Below are positions 17,279-28,587 of a DNA stretch of 53,158 nucleotides, piece by piece. The DNA comes from Synechococcus sp. CS-1331 (GTDB lineage Bacteria > Cyanobacteriota > Cyanobacteriia > PCC-6307 > Cyanobiaceae): positions 1 through 53,158 of the forward strand of contig JAHLYQ010000013.1 in the NCBI GenBank assembly GCA_025127975.1. Direction: 5' to 3'. The number at the start of each line of letters is the position of its first letter. Positions within the stretch are counted from its first letter, which is position 1. The notes beneath the pieces were generated by a model. The model was not told the DNA's origin, made no database searches, and worked only from the letters and a program-made list of their open reading frames with translations. The translations under genes were made by a program, and so were the position numbers.

Positions 17279-18508
17279 TCAGGCCAGGATCTTGGACACC
17301 ACGCCAGCACCGATGGTGCGGCCGCCTTCGCGAATGGCGAAGCGCATGCCCTGCTCGATGGCCACCGGGCAGATCAGCTCCCCGGTCATCTTGATCCGGT
17401 CTCCAGGCATCACCATTTCCACATTGGCGCCGTCGTCCGAGGTGAAGGCAGTGATCTGGCCGGTCACGTCGGTGGTACGAATGTAGAACTGGGGGCGATA
17501 ACCAGCGAAGAAAGGGGTGTGGCGACCACCTTCTTCCTTCTTCAACACATAAACCTCGCCCTCAAACTTGGTGTGGGGCTTGATCGAGTTGGGCTTGACA
17601 AGCACCATGCCACGCTCGATGTCTTCTTTCTGCACGCCGCGCAGCAGCAGGCCCACGTTGTCGCCAGCCATGCCTTCGTCAAGCAGCTTGCGGAACATTT
17701 CCACACCGGTGACGGTGGTTTCGCGGGTGTCTTTGATGCCGACGATTTGCACCGTTTCACCCACCTTGACCTTACCGCGCTCAATCCGGCCGGTGGCCAC
17801 GGTGCCACGACCGGTGATCGAGAACACGTCTTCAACTGCCATCAGGAAGGGCTTGTCGATTTCCCTTTCTGGCTCGGGGATCGACTCATCCACGGCATCC
17901 ATCAGATCGAGGATCTTGTCGACCCACTCGTCAGCACCACGGACTGCTTTGTTGCCAGCCTGGATGTACTCCAGCGCTTTGAGAGCAGAACCTGCTACCA
18001 CGGGGATGTCATCGCCGGGGAAGTCGTAATTGCTGAGCAATTCACGCATTTCCAGCTCAACGAGCTCGAGGATCTCCTCGTCGTCGACCATGTCCTTCTT
18101 ATTGAGGAACACCACCAGGGCTGGCACGCCAACTTGCTTGGCGAGGAGGATGTGCTCTTTGGTTTGGGCCATGGGGCCGTCGGTGGCAGCCACAACCAGG
18201 ATGGCGCCATCCATTTGGGCAGCACCGGTGATCATGTTCTTGACATAATCCGCGTGGCCCGGGCAGTCAACGTGGGCGTAGTGACGCTTTACGGTTTCGT
18301 ACTCGACGTGGGCCGTGTTGATGGTGATACCCCGCTCTTTCTCTTCAGGGGCACCATCAATTTCATCGTAGGCCTGGGCCTTTGCCATGCCCTGGGATGC
18401 CAACACGTTGGTGATGGCAGCCGTCAGAGTGGTTTTACCGTGGTCAACGTGGCCAATGGTGCCAATGTTAACGTGGGGTTTGTTCCTTTCGAACTTCTCG
18501 CGTGCCAT
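17279..18508 (-). CDS. tuf: Translation elongation factor Tu
   Basis: GTPase bringing aminoacyl-tRNA to the ribosome. The 409-residue protein has GHVDHGKTT (P loop), the switch segment [30 protein letters not shown] and the C-terminal barrel segments ([12 protein letters not shown]). A cyanobacterial/plastid insertion after [10 protein letters not shown] is present. It is cotranscribed with fusA (37-bp gap). Confidence 0.98.
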   Translation of the reverse strand: MAREKFERNKPHVNIGTIGHVDHGKTTLTAAITNVLASQGMAKAQAYDEIDGAPEEKERGITINTAHVEYETVKRHYAHVDCPGHADYVKNMITGAAQMDGAILVVAATDGPMAQTKEHILLAKQVGVPALVVFLNKKDMVDDEEILELVELEMRELLSNYDFPGDDIPVVAGSALKALEYIQAGNKAVRGADEWVDKILDLMDAVDESIPEPEREIDKPFLMAVEDVFSITGRGTVATGRIERGKVKVGETVQIVGIKDTRETTVTGVEMFRKLLDEGMAGDNVGLLLRGVQKEDIERGMVLVKPNSIKPHTKFEGEVYVLKKEEGGRHTPFFAGYRPQFYIRTTDVTGQITAFTSDDGANVEMVMPGDRIKMTGELICPVAIEQGMRFAIREGGRTIGAGVVSKILA

Positions 18509-18545
18509 GAGTAGAAAGAATCGGGGGGTTTAGGGTGGGGGAAGA

Positions 18546-20621
18546 TCAGGAATTGCCCTGATTCTTGGAGATGATGGCTTCGGCCACATTGCGAGGAACT
18601 TCCTCGTAATGGCTGAACTCCATCGAGAAGATACCCCGACCCTGGGTCATGGATCGGAGCTGGGTGGCATAGCCGAACATTTCGGCCAGGGGCACTTTCG
18701 TCTGGACTTTGGACTGTCCGTTGTCAATGGACTGCCCTTCTACCTGGCCGCGCCGGGAAGAAAGGTCGCCGATGACCGACCCAAGGTAATCCTCGGGGAT
18801 CTCGACTTCGACCTTCATCATCGGCTCAAGCAGTACTGGGTTGCACTTCTTGACGGCGTCTTTGAAGGCCATGGATCCGGCGATTTTAAACGCCATCTCC
18901 GATGAATCGACGTCATGGTAAGAGCCATCGATCATGGTAGCCCTGACGTCGATCATGGGGAAACCCGCAATCACGCCAGACTGGCAGGTCTCCTTCATGC
19001 CTGCCTCGGCAGGGCCGATGTATTCCTTGGGAACGATGCCGCCAACAATCTTGTTGACGAATTCGAACCCAGAGCCCGGCTCCCCAGGAGTCATTTCGAT
19101 CACGACATGGCCGTACTGACCCTTGCCACCGGTTTGACGGGCAAACTTGCCCTCCCCTTTTGAGCTCGAGCGAATGGTTTCCCGGTAGGAGACTTGGGGA
19201 GCACCGATATTTGCCTCAACCTTGAACTCCCTGAGCATTCTGTCAACCAGAATTTCCAGGTGTAGTTCCCCCATGCCGGCAATAACCGTTTGGCTGGTTT
19301 CCGGATCGGTGGAGACCCTGAAGGTGGGATCTTCTTCTGAAAGAGATTGCAGGGCCTTGGAGAGTTTTTCCATATCCCCCTTGGTCTTGGGCTCGACGGC
19401 CACGGAGATCACGGGTTCGGGAATGAAGAGCGATTCGAGAATGATCGGATCGGCTTCAACGCAAAGCGTGTCCCCAGTGGTGGTGTCCTTCAGTCCGAGC
19501 ACAGCTCCAAGGTCGCCGGCGCGGAGCTCATCTACTTCCTCGCGATCATCTGCCTTGAGCAGGATCAGGCGGGAGATGCGCTCTTTTTTATCTTTAGTGG
19601 AGTTGAGCACGTAGCTGCCCTTATTTAGAACCCCGGAGTACATGCGCACGAAGGTGAGCTTGCCGTAGGGATCAGCCATTACCTTGAACGCCAGGGCGCT
19701 GAAGGGAGCGCTGTCGTCGCAGGGGCGATTCGATTCGGTGCCATCTGGTAGCAGGCCTGTGATCGGGGGCACATCCACGGGAGCCGGCAGGTAGTCGACA
19801 ACGGCGTCGAGCACCAATTGGACCCCCTTGTTTTTGAAGGCCGAGCCGCAGACCATTGGCACCATGCCGTGGTGAATGGTGGCGCTGCGGATTCCCTTGA
19901 CGAGCTGTTCCTCGGTGAGCTCACCATTCTCGAGGAATATATCAATCAAGTCTTCTTCGGATTCGGCTACTGATTCCATCAGCTTGAGGCGCCATTTATC
20001 AACCTCCTCCTTCATGTTTGCTGGGACTTCCTCCTCAAGGATGTCTGTCCCCAGGTCATTAGTGAAGATAATTGCCTTGTTGCGCACCAGGTCGATGATT
20101 CCCTTCAGGTCGCCCTCGGCTCCGATCGGCAGCTGGATGGGGGCAGCATTGGCCTTGAGCCTGTCCTTAATCTGCTCGTAGACCTTTAGAAAGTTGGCCC
20201 CAGTTCGGTCCATCTTGTTGACGAACACGATCCTGGGCACGTTATACCGATCCGCCTGGCGCCAGACCGTTTCCGACTGGGGCTGAACGCCACCCACGGC
20301 GCAGAAAACTGCCACCACGCCATCCAGCACCCGCATCGAACGCTCAACTTCAATCGTGAAGTCAACGTGACCGGGGGTATCAATGATATTGATCCGGTTG
20401 TCTTTCCAGCTGGTCGAGATGGCGGCAGCCGTAATCGTGATGCCGCGCTCCCGTTCCTGTTCCATCCAGTCGGTGACGGCGGCACCGTCGTGAACCTCAC
20501 CCATTTTGTGCACCACCCCGGAGTAGAAAAGAATCCGTTCGGTAGTGGTGGTTTTTCCCGCGTCAATGTGGGCGGCGATGCCGATATTTCTGACGCGGTC
20601 CAGTGGAAAGGCGCGGGCCAC
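18546..20621 (-). CDS. fusA: Translation elongation factor G
   Basis: GTPase catalysing ribosomal translocation. The 691-residue protein has [15 protein letters not shown] (P loop), [27 protein letters not shown] and the domain IV/V signatures [18 protein letters not shown] and the closing [16 protein letters not shown]. Full length for EF-G. The gene is 37 bp upstream of tuf and 78 bp downstream of rpsG, in the str operon order. Confidence 0.98.
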   Translation of the reverse strand: MARAFPLDRVRNIGIAAHIDAGKTTTTERILFYSGVVHKMGEVHDGAAVTDWMEQERERGITITAAAISTSWKDNRINIIDTPGHVDFTIEVERSMRVLDGVVAVFCAVGGVQPQSETVWRQADRYNVPRIVFVNKMDRTGANFLKVYEQIKDRLKANAAPIQLPIGAEGDLKGIIDLVRNKAIIFTNDLGTDILEEEVPANMKEEVDKWRLKLMESVAESEEDLIDIFLENGELTEEQLVKGIRSATIHHGMVPMVCGSAFKNKGVQLVLDAVVDYLPAPVDVPPITGLLPDGTESNRPCDDSAPFSALAFKVMADPYGKLTFVRMYSGVLNKGSYVLNSTKDKKERISRLILLKADDREEVDELRAGDLGAVLGLKDTTTGDTLCVEADPIILESLFIPEPVISVAVEPKTKGDMEKLSKALQSLSEEDPTFRVSTDPETSQTVIAGMGELHLEILVDRMLREFKVEANIGAPQVSYRETIRSSSKGEGKFARQTGGKGQYGHVVIEMTPGEPGSGFEFVNKIVGGIVPKEYIGPAEAGMKETCQSGVIAGFPMIDVRATMIDGSYHDVDSSEMAFKIAGSMAFKDAVKKCNPVLLEPMMKVEVEIPEDYLGSVIGDLSSRRGQVEGQSIDNGQSKVQTKVPLAEMFGYATQLRSMTQGRGIFSMEFSHYEEVPRNVAEAIISKNQGNS

Positions 20622-20699
20622 GAGGGAGGTCTACGAGAGGTCAAAAAAACGAAGGCTCTATTCTACAGAGTGGGTCTGTAGGAGCGATAGAGAAGCGAT

Positions 20700-21170
20700 T
20701 TAGTAGCGGTAATGGGCGAAAGCCTTGTTGGCCTCGGCCATTTTGTGGGTTTCTTCCCGCTTGCGCACGGCGCTGCCGGCTTCGTTAGCCGCATCCATGA
20801 GCTCACCGGCCAACTTCTGGGCCATGCTGCGGCCGTTGCGGGCCCTTGAGAAGTTCACCAGCCAGCGCAGGGCCATGGCCGTTCCCCGCTCTTGCCGCAC
20901 CTCCATCGGCACCTGGTAAGTGGCGCCGCCGACCCGCCTTGCCCGAACTTCCACCAACGGGGTGGCATTGCGCACCGCCGTTTCGAAAAGTTCAAGCGGA
21001 TCGGTGCCGGTGCGCTCGTTGATCATCGAGAAGGCATCCGAGAGGATGCGCTGGGCCGTGGACTTTTTGCCATGCTTCATCAGCCGGGCCACGATCATCG
21101 AGGCGAGACGGCTGTTGAACTGGGGGTCGGGAAGCACTGGGCGCTTCTCGGCGGCATTGCGGCGAGACAT
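20700..21170 (-). CDS. rpsG: 30S ribosomal protein S7
   Basis: Primary 16S rRNA 3'-domain binding protein in the 30S head. The 156-residue protein has the conserved [20 protein letters not shown] start, a central [20 protein letters not shown] and the C-terminal [12 protein letters not shown]. It lies 73 bp downstream of rpsL and leads into fusA. Confidence 0.98.
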   Translation of the reverse strand: MSRRNAAEKRPVLPDPQFNSRLASMIVARLMKHGKKSTAQRILSDAFSMINERTGTDPLELFETAVRNATPLVEVRARRVGGATYQVPMEVRQERGTAMALRWLVNFSRARNGRSMAQKLAGELMDAANEAGSAVRKREETHKMAEANKAFAHYRY

Positions 21171-21243
21171 GGTCGACCGGGGCGGGAAGGAAGGGGGGAC
21201 TTTTGAAGTGGATCAGGCAGCCCACAAGGTGGGCATGGCCGGA

Positions 21244-21618
21244 TCAGGCTTTGGGTGTTTTGGCGCCGTATTTGGAGCGGGACTGGCGACGGTCCTTGAC
21301 CCCGGCGGTGTCAAGGGTGCCCCGAATGATGTGGTAACGGACTCCGGGCAGATCCTTCACCCGTCCTCCGCGGATGAGCACCACCGAGTGCTCCTGGAGG
21401 TTGTGGCCGATGCCTGGGATGTAGGCGGTCACCTCAAAGCCTGAGGTGAGACGCACACGAGCCACCTTGCGGAGGGCCGAGTTTGGCTTTTTGGGCGTGG
21501 ATGTGTACACGCGGGTGCAGACCCCCCGACGCTCGGGGCAGGCGCGCAGGGCAGGCGACTTCGTCTTGCGGGAAAGACTCTGGCGCTCGGTTCGGATCAG
21601 CTGCTGGATAGTGGGCAT
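21244..21618 (-). CDS. rpsL: 30S ribosomal protein S12
   Basis: Decoding-centre protein of the 30S subunit. The 124-residue protein starts at ATG 21618 ([13 protein letters not shown]); the frame is open to 21675 but the extra residues are not part of S12. It shows [20 protein letters not shown] with the lysine that is the classical streptomycin-resistance position, and [17 protein letters not shown]. It is the first gene of the str operon; the promoter should be between 21619 and 21699. Confidence 0.97.
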   Translation of the reverse strand: MPTIQQLIRTERQSLSRKTKSPALRACPERRGVCTRVYTSTPKKPNSALRKVARVRLTSGFEVTAYIPGIGHNLQEHSVVLIRGGRVKDLPGVRYHIIRGTLDTAGVKDRRQSRSKYGAKTPKA

Positions 21619-21699
21619 CGAGGACCGGGGTCTGGTCGGGGAAGATTGGTCGGTTGAACCGACCGATTTCGACAATCCGCCACCTTACTGGGTCACCCG

Positions 21700-22056
21700 T
21701 CACTGGATCGGCCGACGCCCTTCAGCCCCGCGGCTGAAGGCCGCTCCACAGGCACAACTTTGGATCCCTTCCCCAGGGCGCACGAGAAAGCCGCCGCCAC
21801 TGAGATCGCCCCGGTAATCGAGGCTCAGGCCGGTGAGTAGGGCCAGCTGGTTTGCCGGGGCATAGACGGTGATGCCGTCTGCCCGGGCGATGGGGTTGCC
21901 CGCCAGGTGGCCCGGCCGTAGCCGGATGGCCCAGCTCGCACAACTGCTCTCGACCAGGTCGAGGTGCATCATCCCGGGGGTGCCAGCCACAGCGGCCTGG
22001 CGTCCAAGTTCGGCTGCGGCGGCGGCGGTCACGCGCAGGCTGTGGCCCTTGGGCAT
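21700..22056 (-). CDS. HesB/IscA-like iron-sulfur assembly accessory protein
   Basis: A 118-residue protein resembling A-type Fe-S carriers: helical N-terminus (VTAAAAAELGRQAAVA), beta-strand core (ADGITVYAPANQLALLTGLS, then LDYRGDLSGGGFLV) and C-terminal Cys pair in CACGAAF. Canonical IscA has one more Cys in the middle (about position 35-40 of the fold); here the residue in that region is C39 (SSCASW), slightly displaced, so ligand geometry may differ. It lies upstream of rpsL in the same direction, with a short gap, and downstream of the glycosidase gene. Confidence 0.65.
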   Translation of the reverse strand: MPKGHSLRVTAAAAAELGRQAAVAGTPGMMHLDLVESSCASWAIRLRPGHLAGNPIARADGITVYAPANQLALLTGLSLDYRGDLSGGGFLVRPGEGIQSCACGAAFSRGAEGRRPIQ

Positions 22057-22095
22057 GGCGATCGATACTCCCAGGAGCCCACTTTGGCAGCCCGC

Positions 22096-23865
22096 TCAGG
22101 GCACCAGGCCTACTCCGTTGTGGACGGAACCGGCCACGCCCCGGCCCTTCACCTGAAGTGAGCCCCCCAGCACCAGCCCGGTGGAGCTGCCGCCGTCGAG
22201 GTTGACCGCATCCCGCAGACCCAGCTGTTGCAGCAGCAAGGCCGTTTCCGCCAGGGAGGGGCCGCTGTCCTGGGTGCCTTCCAGGGTGATCAACCACACC
22301 TGCTGGTCGTCCCTGGCCAGCACCGTGCGCGGGGCCCCCTGGCTGAGGAAGGAGGCGCTGAAGTTTTCAGCGGCTCCGTTCAGCACGATCTGGCCCCCCA
22401 GCAGCAGCAAGGGGCCGCCGCCGATCACATGGGGGGCCAGGCCGAGCTCGTTGCTGGGTCGGCTCTCCAGCTGCAGCCGCTCACCGGTTGTCCAGGGCAG
22501 GATCGTGCCACCGCGGGCCACCAGCAGCAGGTCATCGCCCCGCAGGGGTACCCCGGCCTCCAACTCCGCTACGCCGAAAAGCTGACGCACGCTGCCTGCT
22601 TGCAGCAGCAGGCCCGTTTCCGAGCCACTCAAGGCCCGGTAGCTGGGCCCCCAATCCGCGTTGTAGCGGCTGATGCCCCGCTGCACATAGCCACTGTTGA
22701 CATTGCTAACTGGCAGCCGCTGGCCGCCAGGCCCCACGATCCACTCGGCCAGTTGCAGCCGGCCAAAGCGGGGCAGGGTCCGATCGCTCCATGCCGCCAC
22801 ACCCCGGTTCAGGATTGGCCCGGAGAGCCAGCGGCCGTTCGTCTTCAGGGCCCCCAGGGGGAGCCGACGCACCCGGTTGAAGTAGCCGCCATTGATGGCG
22901 ACCCAGGCCTGCTGCTGGTTGGCGAGCTGCACCAGTGAGCTGAGCCCCTCCATGCCTCCTGGCCGAACCAGGGGCCGCAGTTGCAGAGTCGAGCTGCGCG
23001 GATCGATTCGCACCGCATTGATGCGCACTCCCTGGCGAACCAGCCGGTCCCACTGCACCTCCTTGCCGAGCAGGGCCTGCAGGCGTGGATCGATCGGGGC
23101 GGCTTCCCCGCTCCCGCGGCTGCCGCCACCACTGGCGCCCTCAGGCGTCGGCCACTCGATCACCAGTCGCTTCGGTCTGCCCAGGCTGAACACCTTGGTC
23201 AGGGAGCCGGATAGGGGGTTGAGGCTCAAGCTGGACCCGGCCTGCTGGCTTTTCAGGCCAAGGGCCTGGAGCTGGGTGAGCTGGTCGTTGCGGCTGAGCA
23301 GATCCACGCTCAGCCCGCCGGCGACCCTGCCACTGACTGCGGGCCCGGACAGATCGAGCACGACGCGGCGAATCGGCCCCGGGGTGGAGCTGCGCACATT
23401 GAGGAGCTGGGGTCTGGCCAGCTCGAGGATCAGCTGGCTGCCCTGCTGGCGCACATCCACCCCAAGGGCTTGAAATAAACGGGCCACGTCCACCGCCACC
23501 TCATCCTCAAGGCTCCGCTGGGCGCTGGTTGGCAGCTTGAGCTCCTGGCCAAACCAGTCGAGCTCGAGCGACCCTTCGCTGCGACTGCGACTAGCTATTC
23601 CCAGTTGGTTTTCGAGTACCTCCAGGGGAAGCCAGAGCTGTTGGGGGAGCTCAAAGGGGCGCCCGATCCAGAGCCAGCGTGCTTTTTGCTGACGGCCGTT
23701 GATTGAGATGCTGGCGCCCTGCTGCTCAGGGGCTGGGCTGCGTTGTTCTGGCGGGGGTGGCGGTGGCGGAGGTGGCGGCTGGGCCGTCCCATGGGGCAAG
23801 GCCTGGCTCGCCGCCGGTAGGAGCAGGGCCAGCAGCCAGGGAGCCAGCCATGCTGCAGAAGCCAT
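22096..23865 (-). CDS. Phosphodiester glycosidase (NAGPA domain) family exported protein
   Basis: A 589-residue exported protein. Residues 1-23 form a signal peptide (AWLAPWLLALLLPAASQALP), followed by an uninterrupted run of ten prolines near residue 30. A beta-rich middle resembles AMIN/copper-amine-oxidase-like domains. The C-terminal half is the NAGPA (DUF2233) domain: WVAINGGYFNRVRRLPLG and the closing VNLDGGSSTGLVL. Relatives remove N-acetylglucosamine from phosphodiesters or wall polymers; the substrate here is unknown. The poly-Pro linker probably spans periplasm or wall. It stands 40 bp upstream of the HesB-like gene and diverges from gltB. Confidence 0.85.
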   Translation of the reverse strand: MASAAWLAPWLLALLLPAASQALPHGTAQPPPPPPPPPPEQRSPAPEQQGASISINGRQQKARWLWIGRPFELPQQLWLPLEVLENQLGIASRSRSEGSLELDWFGQELKLPTSAQRSLEDEVAVDVARLFQALGVDVRQQGSQLILELARPQLLNVRSSTPGPIRRVVLDLSGPAVSGRVAGGLSVDLLSRNDQLTQLQALGLKSQQAGSSLSLNPLSGSLTKVFSLGRPKRLVIEWPTPEGASGGGSRGSGEAAPIDPRLQALLGKEVQWDRLVRQGVRINAVRIDPRSSTLQLRPLVRPGGMEGLSSLVQLANQQQAWVAINGGYFNRVRRLPLGALKTNGRWLSGPILNRGVAAWSDRTLPRFGRLQLAEWIVGPGGQRLPVSNVNSGYVQRGISRYNADWGPSYRALSGSETGLLLQAGSVRQLFGVAELEAGVPLRGDDLLLVARGGTILPWTTGERLQLESRPSNELGLAPHVIGGGPLLLLGGQIVLNGAAENFSASFLSQGAPRTVLARDDQQVWLITLEGTQDSGPSLAETALLLQQLGLRDAVNLDGGSSTGLVLGGSLQVKGRGVAGSVHNGVGLVP

Positions 23866-24000
23866 CGCCAGCCCGATCCACCGGTTTGGACGCTAGCGGT
23901 CTTTGGCCGCTGGCCAGTGGCCCCGGGGGGTGCGAATCCCTAGGATCTGCCCCTATGCGGCCCTTGATCGTCCAGATCAACTGCCTGACCGACTCGGGTT

Positions 24001-27000
24001 ATGCCTCATCCCCCTCGCCCCGTTTGGCCCCACTGCGACAGCCCTGCTCCAGAGGCTGTGGCGGGGGAGAAGGATGCCTGCGGCGTGGGATTTCTGGCCA
24101 GCCTCCGTGGCGAGGCCAGCCACTGGGTGCTGGCCCAGGCCCTGCGCGGCCTGGACTGCATGGAGCACCGCGGCGGCTGCGGCGGCGACGGTGATTCCGG
24201 CGATGGAGCGGGGGTGTTGTGTGGCATCCCATGGGGTTATCTCGAGGCCGTATGGCCCCAGGCCGCCGCTGCCAGTGGCAGCCCCCGGGGCCTGGCCATG
24301 GTGTTTCTGCCCGCCGATCCGCTCAAACAGGCTGAAGCCAAAGAACTCTGCGACGGGGAGGCTGCCCGGTTGGGGCTGCGTAGTTTGGGCTGGCGTGAGG
24401 TGCCGCTCAACCCAGAGGTGCTCGGCACCCTGGCTCGCCAGACCGCGCCGGCGATTGCCCAGTGGCTGCTGACAGCTGATCTGGAGGGGGATGCCCTCGA
24501 GGCCCTGCTGTTTCGCCTGCGCCGCCGCTGTGGCGACCGGGCGCGGGCCGTCTGGGGCGCTTCGCCCAGCGAGCTCTACTTCGCCTCCCTGAGCAGTCGC
24601 ACGGTGGTCTACAAGGCCATGGTGCGCTCCCAGGTGCTCGCAGCCTTCTACGGCGACCTGCGCGATCCACGCTTTGCGGTGACCTTCGCGGTGTATCACC
24701 GCCGCTTCAGTACCAACACCCTGCCCCGCTGGCCCCTGGCCCAGCCGATGCGCCTGCTGGGCCACAACGGCGAAATAAATACCCTGCTGGGCAATCTCAA
24801 CTGGGCCCGGGCCTCGGAGGCCAATCTCAACGCTATCTGGGGGGAGGCGGCGAGGGATCTCAAGCCGGTGGTCAATGCCGCCTTCAGCGACTCGGCCAAC
24901 CTCGACGCCACCCTGGAGCTGCTGGTGCGCAGCGGCCGGCCGATCACCGAGAGCCTGCTCACCCTGGTGCCCGAGGCCTTCCGCGACCAGCCCGAGCTCA
25001 CCGACAGGCCTGAGATCCAGGCCTTTTATGAATACTCCGCCTGCACCCAGGAGCCCTGGGATGGGCCGGCCCTGCTGGTGTTCGCCGATGGCCGCAGCGT
25101 TGGGGCCACCCTGGATCGCAACGGCCTGCGCCCGGCCCGCTACTGCATCACCAACGACGGCTTTGTGGTGATGGGCTCGGAAACCGGTGTCGTGGAGCTC
25201 GAGGAGAGTCGGATTATTGAAAAGGGCCGGCTCGGACCCGGCCAGATGCTGGCCGTCGATTTGGAGCAGGGCCGGCTGCTGCGCAATTGGGATGTCAAGG
25301 CTGAAGTGGCGGCGCGCCACCCCTACGGCGCCTGGCTGGCCGAGCATCGCAGCAGCCTGGCACCCCAGCCCTGGACCCAGGAGCGCCAGCTGGGTGATCT
25401 GGAGCTGCTGCAGCAGCAAACGGCCTTCGGTTTCACCGCCGAAGACTTTGACCTGGTGATCGAGGACATGGCTGGTGCGGCCAAGGAGCCCACCTACTGC
25501 ATGGGGGATGACATTCCCCTGGCGGTGCTCTCCGCTAAGCCCCACCTGCTCTACGACTACTTCAAACAGCGGTTCGCCCAGGTCACCAACCCGCCGATCG
25601 ACCCGCTGCGGGAAAAGCTGGTGATGAGCCTGGAGATGCACCTGGGCCCGCGGGGGTCGGCCCTGCGGCCTGAGCCCTCGGCTGCCGCCGTGTTGCATCT
25701 GGCCAGCCCGATTCTCAATGAGGCAGAGCTGGAGGCCTTGGGCCAGCAGGGCCTATCGGCCGCCACTATCTCCACCCTGATGGGGATCACCGATGGGCCT
25801 GGGGGCCTGGCTACAGCGGTCAGCCGCCTGCGCAGCGAGGCCGAAGCTGCCGTGCGTGCCGGTATGCAGATCCTGATCCTCTCGGATCGGGGCATTAACG
25901 CCACCACCACCACGATTCCGCCCCTGCTGGCGGTGGGGGCTGTGCACCACCACCTGCTCAACCTGGGCCTGCGGCTGCAGACCTCCCTGGTGGTTGACAC
26001 CGCCCAGTGCTGGAGCACCCACCACCTGGCCTGTCTGATCGGCTTTGGCGCCAGCGCCGTATGTCCCTGGCTCACCTGGGAAACCAGCCGCCACTGGCTG
26101 GCCCACCCGCGGGTGCAGAAGCTGATCGAAACCGGCAAGCTGCCGGCCCTCTGCCCCGATCAGGTGCAGGCCAACGTGCGCAAGGCCCTAGAAGACGGCC
26201 TGCGCAAGATCCTCTCCAAAATTGGCATCTCCCTGCTGGCCAGCTACCATGGGGCCCAGATCTTCGAGGCCATCGGCATCGGCGCCGACCTGATCGAACT
26301 GGCCTTCAAGGGCACCACCAGCCGGGTGGCAGGCCTGAGCTTGGCCGAACTGGCGAGCGAAACCCTGAGCTTTCACGCCAAGGCCTTCCCCGAACTCAAC
26401 CGCAGCAAGCTCGAGTTCATGGGTTTTGTGCAGTACCGCACCGGTGGTGAGTACCACCTCAACAGTCCGGAGATGGCCAAGGTCCTGCATGCGGCGGTCA
26501 AGGCGGGCCCTGGGTACGACCACTTCTCCACCTACAAGACCCTGCTGGAAAACCGGCCGGTCACTGCGCTGCGCGATCTGCTGGAGCTCATCCCCGCCCC
26601 AGCCCCCCTGCCGCTCGACCAGGTGGAGAGTGCGGCGAGCATCTGCAGCCGCTTCTGCACCGGTGGCATGAGCCTGGGGGCCCTATCCCGGGAGGCCCAC
26701 GAGGTGCTGGCGGTGGCGATGAACCGCATCGGCGGCAAGAGCAACAGTGGTGAAGGTGGCGAAGATTCGGCCCGTTTCGCCCCGCTCACCGATGTGGATG
26801 GCGACGGACACTCGCCGACCCTGCCCACGATCAAAGGTCTGCGCAACGGAGATACGGCCTGCTCGGCGATCAAGCAGATCGCCTCGGGCCGTTTTGGCGT
26901 CACGCCGGCCTATCTGCGCAGTGGCCGGCAGCTGGAGATCAAGGTGGCCCAGGGGGCCAAGCCTGGCGAGGGCGGCCAGCTGCCGGGCCCGAAGGTGGAT

Positions 27001-28584
27001 TCCTACATCGCCTGGCTGCGCAACAGCAAGGCCGGCGTGGCCCTGATCTCGCCGCCGCCCCACCACGACATCTATTCGATTGAGGATCTGGCCCAGCTGA
27101 TCCACGACCTGCACCAGGTGCATCCCGCCGCCAAGGTGAGCGTGAAGCTGGTGGCCGAGATCGGCATAGGCACGATCGCTGCCGGTGTGGCCAAGGCCAA
27201 CGCCGATGTGATTCAGATCTCCGGCCACGACGGCGGCACCGGCGCTTCACCGCTGAGCTCGATCAAGCATGCCGGCAGTCCCTGGGAGCTGGGCCTCACC
27301 GAGGTGCACCGCAGTTTGCTGGAAAACGGCCTGCGTGATCGGGTGCTGCTGCGGGCCGATGGCGGCCTCAAAACCGGCTGGGACGTGATCATTGCCGCCC
27401 TGCTCGGCGCCGAGGAATACGGCTTTGGCTCGGTGGCGATGATCGCCGAAGGCTGCATCATGGCCCGCGTTTGTCACACCAACAATTGCCCGGTGGGGGT
27501 GGCCACTCAGAAAGAAAACCTGCGCAAGCGCTTTCCCGGCGTGCCTGAGCACGTGGTGAATTTCTTCCTGTTCGTGGCCGAGGAGGTGCGCCAGCTGCTG
27601 AGCGTGCTCGGCGTGGCCCGCCTCGAAGACCTGATCGGCCGCAGTGAATTGCTGCAGCCCCGGGCCGTGGCCCTTGTCAAAACCCAGACCTTGGATCTTT
27701 CCTGCCTGATCACTCCGATCCCAGCGGCGGCCGATCGCTCCTGGTTGCAGCATGGGGATCGGGCCCACAGCAATGGCCCGATCCTGGAAGATCAGCTGCT
27801 GGCGGATGGGGAACTGGTGGCCGCCATCGAGGGCCACGGCCGCGTTGCCCGCAGCCTGGCGATCGTCAACACCGACCGCAGCGTGGGTGCCCGGCTCTCC
27901 GGAGAGATCGCTGCCCGCCATGGCAACACGGGCTTCGCAGGCCAGCTCGATCTCAACTTTGAGGGAGCGGCCGGCCAGAGTTTCGGAGCCTTCGGCGTCC
28001 AGGGCATGAATCTGCGCCTGGTGGGGGATGCCAACGACTACGTGGGTAAGGGCCTCAATGGGGGTCGCCTCACCGTGGTGCCCCCCGCCGGCGTCAACGA
28101 TCCCGGCAACCAGGTGATCCTGGGCAACACCTGCCTCTACGGCGCCACCGGCGGTGAGCTGTTTGCCCTGGGCCGCTCCGGCGAGCGCTTCGGCGTGCGC
28201 AACAGCGGAGCTGCCGCCGTGGTGGAGGGCGCTGGTGACCACTGCTGTGAATACATGACCGGTGGGGTGGTGGTGGTGCTGGGCTCCACCGGCCGCAATG
28301 TGGCGGCCGGCATGACCGGCGGCGTGGCCTTCATCCTGGATGAAGCCGGGGGCCTGGCTGAGCGGGTGAACGCCGAGATCGTCTCCATCTGTCCCCTCTC
28401 CACCCCGGAGCAGGAAGCCGTGCTCAAGCCCCTGCTGGCAGCCCATCTGGAGCTCACCGGCAGCGCCAAGGCCGCGGCGATTCTGGCCGACTGGGATGGC
28501 TGGAAGAGCCGCTTCAAGCTGCTGGTGCCCCCGAGCGAGAAGGCGGCTATGGGGCTGGCGGAACGGCAGGCGGTGGTGGCCTAG
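24001..28584 (+). CDS. gltB: Ferredoxin-dependent glutamate synthase
   Basis: Fd-GOGAT makes two glutamates from glutamine and 2-oxoglutarate with photosynthetic electrons; the key step of ammonium assimilation. The 1,527-residue protein has the class II amidotransferase domain with catalytic Cys27 (EKDACGVGFL), implying removal of 26 residues, the central domain, the FMN/2-oxoglutarate-binding barrel (SGHDGGTGASPLSS) and the 3Fe-4S ligands in GCIMARVCHTNNCPVG. The C-terminal beta-helix (GAAAVVEGAGDHCCEYMTGG) is complete. Length fits the ferredoxin type; no gltD follows. No clear NtcA box (GTA-N8-TAC) was seen in the 135-bp upstream gap. Confidence 0.97.
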   Translation: MPHPPRPVWPHCDSPAPEAVAGEKDACGVGFLASLRGEASHWVLAQALRGLDCMEHRGGCGGDGDSGDGAGVLCGIPWGYLEAVWPQAAAASGSPRGLAMVFLPADPLKQAEAKELCDGEAARLGLRSLGWREVPLNPEVLGTLARQTAPAIAQWLLTADLEGDALEALLFRLRRRCGDRARAVWGASPSELYFASLSSRTVVYKAMVRSQVLAAFYGDLRDPRFAVTFAVYHRRFSTNTLPRWPLAQPMRLLGHNGEINTLLGNLNWARASEANLNAIWGEAARDLKPVVNAAFSDSANLDATLELLVRSGRPITESLLTLVPEAFRDQPELTDRPEIQAFYEYSACTQEPWDGPALLVFADGRSVGATLDRNGLRPARYCITNDGFVVMGSETGVVELEESRIIEKGRLGPGQMLAVDLEQGRLLRNWDVKAEVAARHPYGAWLAEHRSSLAPQPWTQERQLGDLELLQQQTAFGFTAEDFDLVIEDMAGAAKEPTYCMGDDIPLAVLSAKPHLLYDYFKQRFAQVTNPPIDPLREKLVMSLEMHLGPRGSALRPEPSAAAVLHLASPILNEAELEALGQQGLSAATISTLMGITDGPGGLATAVSRLRSEAEAAVRAGMQILILSDRGINATTTTIPPLLAVGAVHHHLLNLGLRLQTSLVVDTAQCWSTHHLACLIGFGASAVCPWLTWETSRHWLAHPRVQKLIETGKLPALCPDQVQANVRKALEDGLRKILSKIGISLLASYHGAQIFEAIGIGADLIELAFKGTTSRVAGLSLAELASETLSFHAKAFPELNRSKLEFMGFVQYRTGGEYHLNSPEMAKVLHAAVKAGPGYDHFSTYKTLLENRPVTALRDLLELIPAPAPLPLDQVESAASICSRFCTGGMSLGALSREAHEVLAVAMNRIGGKSNSGEGGEDSARFAPLTDVDGDGHSPTLPTIKGLRNGDTACSAIKQIASGRFGVTPAYLRSGRQLEIKVAQGAKPGEGGQLPGPKVDSYIAWLRNSKAGVALISPPPHHDIYSIEDLAQLIHDLHQVHPAAKVSVKLVAEIGIGTIAAGVAKANADVIQISGHDGGTGASPLSSIKHAGSPWELGLTEVHRSLLENGLRDRVLLRADGGLKTGWDVIIAALLGAEEYGFGSVAMIAEGCIMARVCHTNNCPVGVATQKENLRKRFPGVPEHVVNFFLFVAEEVRQLLSVLGVARLEDLIGRSELLQPRAVALVKTQTLDLSCLITPIPAAADRSWLQHGDRAHSNGPILEDQLLADGELVAAIEGHGRVARSLAIVNTDRSVGARLSGEIAARHGNTGFAGQLDLNFEGAAGQSFGAFGVQGMNLRLVGDANDYVGKGLNGGRLTVVPPAGVNDPGNQVILGNTCLYGATGGELFALGRSGERFGVRNSGAAAVVEGAGDHCCEYMTGGVVVVLGSTGRNVAAGMTGGVAFILDEAGGLAERVNAEIVSICPLSTPEQEAVLKPLLAAHLELTGSAKAAAILADWDGWKSRFKLLVPPSEKAAMGLAERQAVVA

Positions 28585-28587
28585 GGC